DNA from: Cocleimonas sp.
GTDB lineage: Bacteria; Pseudomonadota; Gammaproteobacteria; Thiotrichales; Thiotrichaceae
Assembly (NCBI GenBank): GCA_023146675.1
Contig: JAGLBQ010000208.1
Location: 1 to 8,388 of the forward strand
DNA: 8,388 bases
Direction: 5' to 3'
Made by a program: the position numbers and the translations under genes. The number at the start of each line of letters is the position of its first letter. The first letter of the stretch is position 1. This document shows positions 6,749 to 8,388 of this stretch, one piece after another. The notes beneath the pieces were generated by a model. That model was not told where the DNA came from. It saw only the letters and a program-made list of their open reading frames with translations, and searched no databases.

Positions 6749-6772
6749 TAAAAGACATCTTTACAATGTCAA
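6733..6772 (-). repeat. Two direct repeats TTGACA...ATGTCT between sodX and argD
   Basis: On the minus strand TTGACA, eight bases, ATGTCT (6772-6753) is followed by TTGACA, four bases, ATGTCT (6748-6733). The second TTGACA is the predicted argD -35. Each copy is also a dyad (GACAT/ATGTC in the first, GACA/TGTC in the second). The first starts four bases after the sodX stop and could fold as a small hairpin followed by TCTTTT, a weak terminator. Confidence 0.45.
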
Positions 6773-6775
6773 GTG

Positions 6776-7054
6776 CTAATACAAAGCTATTTTTTTATAC
6801 TGAATATTAGCACGTTTAATCAAACCAAAGTCACGACTATCAATACTCATAGGATCTGTCCCCTGAACAAAAAACAGTCCATCTTTGATTTTTTCAACGC
6901 GTTTAATCATTAATCCATGCGGTTTTTTATAAAATACAACAAAATCACCTATCACAATTTTGCTGAATTTGAATATTTTAAGGCAAACAATTCTCTGCCC
7001 ATCTTTTAAATGAGGGTACAGAGAATTTCCTTCAACTTTAAATATTCGGATCAA
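6776..7054 (-). CDS. sodX: Nickel-type superoxide dismutase maturation protease
   Basis: SodX is the small signal-peptidase-like (S24/S26 clan) serine protease thought to remove the leader of pro-SodN so that the new N-terminal His can bind nickel. The 92 residues carry the Ser-Lys dyad: Ser11 in VEGNSLYP and Lys51 in MIKRV. The trailing box SIDSRDFG (70-77) is typical of this clan. There is no membrane anchor, so it should be cytoplasmic. The start codon is TTG (7054), in the same frame as sodN and separated from the sodN stop only by GGT. The AAGG overlapping the stop is too close to be a good ribosome binding site, so translation probably depends on termination of sodN. No other start would keep the catalytic Ser11 at a normal position. 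Family and neighbour agree. Confidence 0.9.
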   Translation of the reverse strand: MIRIFKVEGNSLYPHLKDGQRIVCLKIFKFSKIVIGDFVVFYKKPHGLMIKRVEKIKDGLFFVQGTDPMSIDSRDFGLIKRANIQYKKIALY

Positions 7055-7057
7055 ACC

Positions 7058-7519
7058 TTAAAGTACAGGGTTAACAACATCTTCACCTGGCATATAAGGT
7101 GCTTTAACAACCTTCGTTTCAATGCCTTTAATCGCCCAAAATATTTCTGCAAACTTATTCACTTCTGCAAGAAGTGCCATTGCTTTGTCTCTAGAGGTAT
7201 GTTGTTTTGCAGCACCTGCAAGCATCATAATATTATGCGTAATAGTATGAATATCTTTATGCTCTTCAACGTGATTTGGCTTAATGAAATCACCCCAAAT
7301 AATACGAATTTCTTCTTTACACTTAACCGCTTCTTGCTCTTTAACCGCAATATAACGCGCCATATTATTTAAGTAAGCCGCTTCATCATCACCTTTTTCA
7401 GCTGCGTTAATTAAATCAATCATGCGAATAACAGAAAGAGCAGCAATTTGTGCCGCGCTCGTATCATAAATTCCGCAAGGTACATCGCAATGTGCTTTTA
7501 CAGTGTCTAATTGAAACAT
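7058..7519 (-). CDS. sodN: Nickel-dependent superoxide dismutase precursor
   Basis: NiSOD converts superoxide to oxygen and hydrogen peroxide in the cytoplasm. The 153-residue precursor has a nine-residue leader MFQLDTVKA and then the nickel hook HCDVPCGIYD (residues 10-19). After cleavage His1, Cys2 and Cys6 of the mature protein bind nickel, and Tyr9 lines the active site. All are present. The rest is an alpha-helical chain with the family-like stretch IRIIWGDFIKP (71-81), consistent with the four-helix-bundle subunit of the known homohexamer. A further Cys67 is outside the hook. AAGGAAAA at 7524-7531 is a strong ribosome binding site for the ATG at 7519. The gene lies between a putative nickel permease and sodX. 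Identity rests on the hook and is very secure. Confidence 0.97.
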   Translation of the reverse strand: MFQLDTVKAHCDVPCGIYDTSAAQIAALSVIRMIDLINAAEKGDDEAAYLNNMARYIAVKEQEAVKCKEEIRIIWGDFIKPNHVEEHKDIHTITHNIMMLAGAAKQHTSRDKAMALLAEVNKFAEIFWAIKGIETKVVKAPYMPGEDVVNPVL

Positions 7520-7555
7520 TTTATTTTCCTTTTGTTGTGAAGTAATTGTTTAATG

Positions 7556-8200
7556 TTATTGCAATAGCGAAGATGCTTGTGCCAAATTCACCGTGCCAAT
7601 AACAATTGATAATAAACCGACAGATGTGACCGCATAACGTAACGTGCTAGCAGAGCCTATCAGTCGAGCATTTATAAGATAAATAAGGTAGCCAAATAAC
7701 AAAAACACAAGGCTAATTCCTAGTATAAAAGCCAGCACCATACCGATGCCAACCGTTTGATGAGAAATGGCGGCTAATGTGACCAACATACCCCGTATTC
7801 CGCCAACGCCCATCAATAATCCTAACGATACCAGCATAGTTTTATCATGCAAATGTGCATCTTCATAATAAATATGAGTATGTTTGTCGCCCTGATGATG
7901 ATGGTGATCAATGCGGATTTTATTAGTGGCAGCAAGATAAACCAGATACAAGCCCATTAATAAAATAACCGTAGAGGAGATGATATCACCATATTGCAAC
8001 AGACTATCACTAGCAAACTGTGTGATTAGCAATGCTAACAAGTAAAGGGTAATACCATGACCAACTGCAAATAATAAGCTTAATAATAACGCTGATTTTT
8101 TCTTTTTTCCGATAGAAAAGAGTGCAATGGCACTAAGATGATCAGGACCGAGTGCGTGTAATATTCCGTAATAGAAAATAATAAGAAGGCTGTATTCCAT
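7556..8200 (-). CDS. Putative nickel permease of the UreH/NicO (SodT-like) group
   Basis: A 214-residue inner-membrane protein, with about six helices visible. Helix 1 ends in HALGPDH (residues 15-21), the His-Asp-His signature that NicO/RcnA and UreH-type nickel and cobalt transporters share in related forms. A second conserved spot is FAVGH in helix 2. The loop at 99-118 is rich in His (HHHH, HTH, HLH) and probably binds metal. The second helix signature usually seen in RcnA-like proteins (a CP motif) is replaced by GVGGIRGM. It lies 36 bases upstream of sodN, so nickel uptake for NiSOD is the natural inference; similar genes next to sodN have been called sodT. I chose ATG 8200 because it suits the family N-terminus; a TTG at 8266 would add 22 residues that are not membrane-like. 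Neither start has a clear ribosome binding site. Direction and metal are unproven. Confidence 0.8.
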   Translation of the reverse strand: MEYSLLIIFYYGILHALGPDHLSAIALFSIGKKKKSALLLSLLFAVGHGITLYLLALLITQFASDSLLQYGDIISSTVILLMGLYLVYLAATNKIRIDHHHHQGDKHTHIYYEDAHLHDKTMLVSLGLLMGVGGIRGMLVTLAAISHQTVGIGMVLAFILGISLVFLLFGYLIYLINARLIGSASTLRYAVTSVGLLSIVIGTVNLAQASSLLQ

Positions 8201-8237
8201 TTTGGCAACATGACTTAAGGTTAAGAGTGAGGGGGAG

Positions 8238-8266
8238 GTTATATAGAGGGGAATAACGTAATGCAA
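8238..8266 (-). promoter_or_regulatory. Possible promoter close to the permease gene
   Basis: On the minus strand TTGCAT (8261-8266), 17 bases, TATAAC (8238-8243). The -10 matches 5/6, the -35 only 3/6. Transcription would start near 8231, about 30 bases before ATG 8200, which would exclude the upstream TTG start. Confidence 0.3.
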
Positions 8267-8327
8267 GAAGACTTATGATTTATATTGGTTTCATTCTATG
8301 GGACTATTTATTTTTTAAACAAAAAAG

Positions 8328-8355
8328 ATTATAACTAAATGAAATTGCAAAACAA
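8328..8355 (-). promoter_or_regulatory. Possible distal promoter of the nickel permease-sodN-sodX operon
   Basis: On the minus strand a perfect -10 TATAAT (8328-8333) lies 16 bases from a weak -35 TTGTTT (8350-8355). It would give a 5' leader of about 120 bases before ATG 8200. No NikR-type or Fur-type operator was recognised beside it. Confidence 0.35.
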
Positions 8356-8388
8356 TAAGAAAACAGGCTACCAACTTAAAGCGGGACA
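8339..8388 (+). CDS. Possible start of a divergent gene, cut by the window edge
   Basis: An ATG at 8339 opens 16 codons without a stop (MKLQNNKKTGYQLKAG). The codons look ordinary, and the position, divergent from the nickel operon, is where a neighbouring gene could start. There is no clear ribosome binding site, and 50 bases are too few to judge. No family can be named. Confidence 0.2.
   Translation, partial: MKLQNNKKTGYQLKAG

Noticed and set aside
7010..7372. Plus-strand frame of 120 codons opposite sodN and sodX
   Set aside because: Shadow frame rich in Asn, Phe and Cys, with no family resemblance; the minus strand has the NiSOD hook.
8341..8350. TTGCAA near the operon promoter as half of a Nur-type nickel operator
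   Set aside because: Only one half-site is present, and Nur is an actinobacterial regulator; no second TTGCAA at the right spacing.

Overview
The window comes from an AT-rich gammaproteobacterium. RsmB, Fmt, RF3, ArgF and ArgD all resemble the Escherichia coli type in length and motifs, but the gene order (argD-argF-prfC, and fmt-rsmB with no def beside it) and the presence of a nickel superoxide dismutase do not fit the Enterobacteriaceae. A free-living Methylococcales- or Thiotrichales-like lineage is a guess from this style of gene order and repeats; no ribosomal RNA or other marker is present to settle it. All seven well-supported genes lie on the minus strand, so the biology reads from right to left.

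Right part (about 8388 to 6700): a nickel-handling oxidative-stress operon. A six-helix membrane protein with an HALGPDH motif and a His-rich loop (probable nickel permease) is followed after 36 bases by sodN (nickel superoxide dismutase precursor) and, after only three bases and in the same frame, by sodX (the peptidase expected to free the nickel-binding N-terminus). The three genes make a coherent unit: metal import, apo-enzyme, maturation. Promoter-like elements lie upstream of the permease. A possible divergent plus-strand gene is cut by the window edge.

Middle part (6775 to 4393): arginine biosynthesis, argD (N-acetylornithine aminotransferase) then argF (ornithine carbamoyltransferase). 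argD has a strong predicted sigma-70 promoter (TTGACA, 17 bases, CATAAT) just after sodX, and between that promoter and the argD ribosome binding site sits a terminator-like hairpin. This means either a shared terminator for the sod operon or attenuation of argD. The argD start is best placed at 6656, not at the in-frame ATG at 6698 that falls inside the hairpin. The argD-argF gap holds a stem-loop, a REP-like element and the argF promoter.

Left part (4280 to 1): prfC (release factor RF3), a 724-base gap without any convincing gene, then fmt (methionyl-tRNA formyltransferase) and rsmB (16S rRNA m5C967 methyltransferase). The last two overlap by ATGA, and rsmB runs off the left edge. The gap holds an inverted pair of REP-like palindromes with GTAG heads, further imperfect inverted repeats and a 12-base motif present three times.

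No tRNA, rRNA, CRISPR array, transposase or prophage gene was seen. Nothing in the window is clearly a new multi-gene system. The points most worth following are the argD leader, the in-frame sodN/sodX junction, the His-loop permease and the GTAG-headed REP family.
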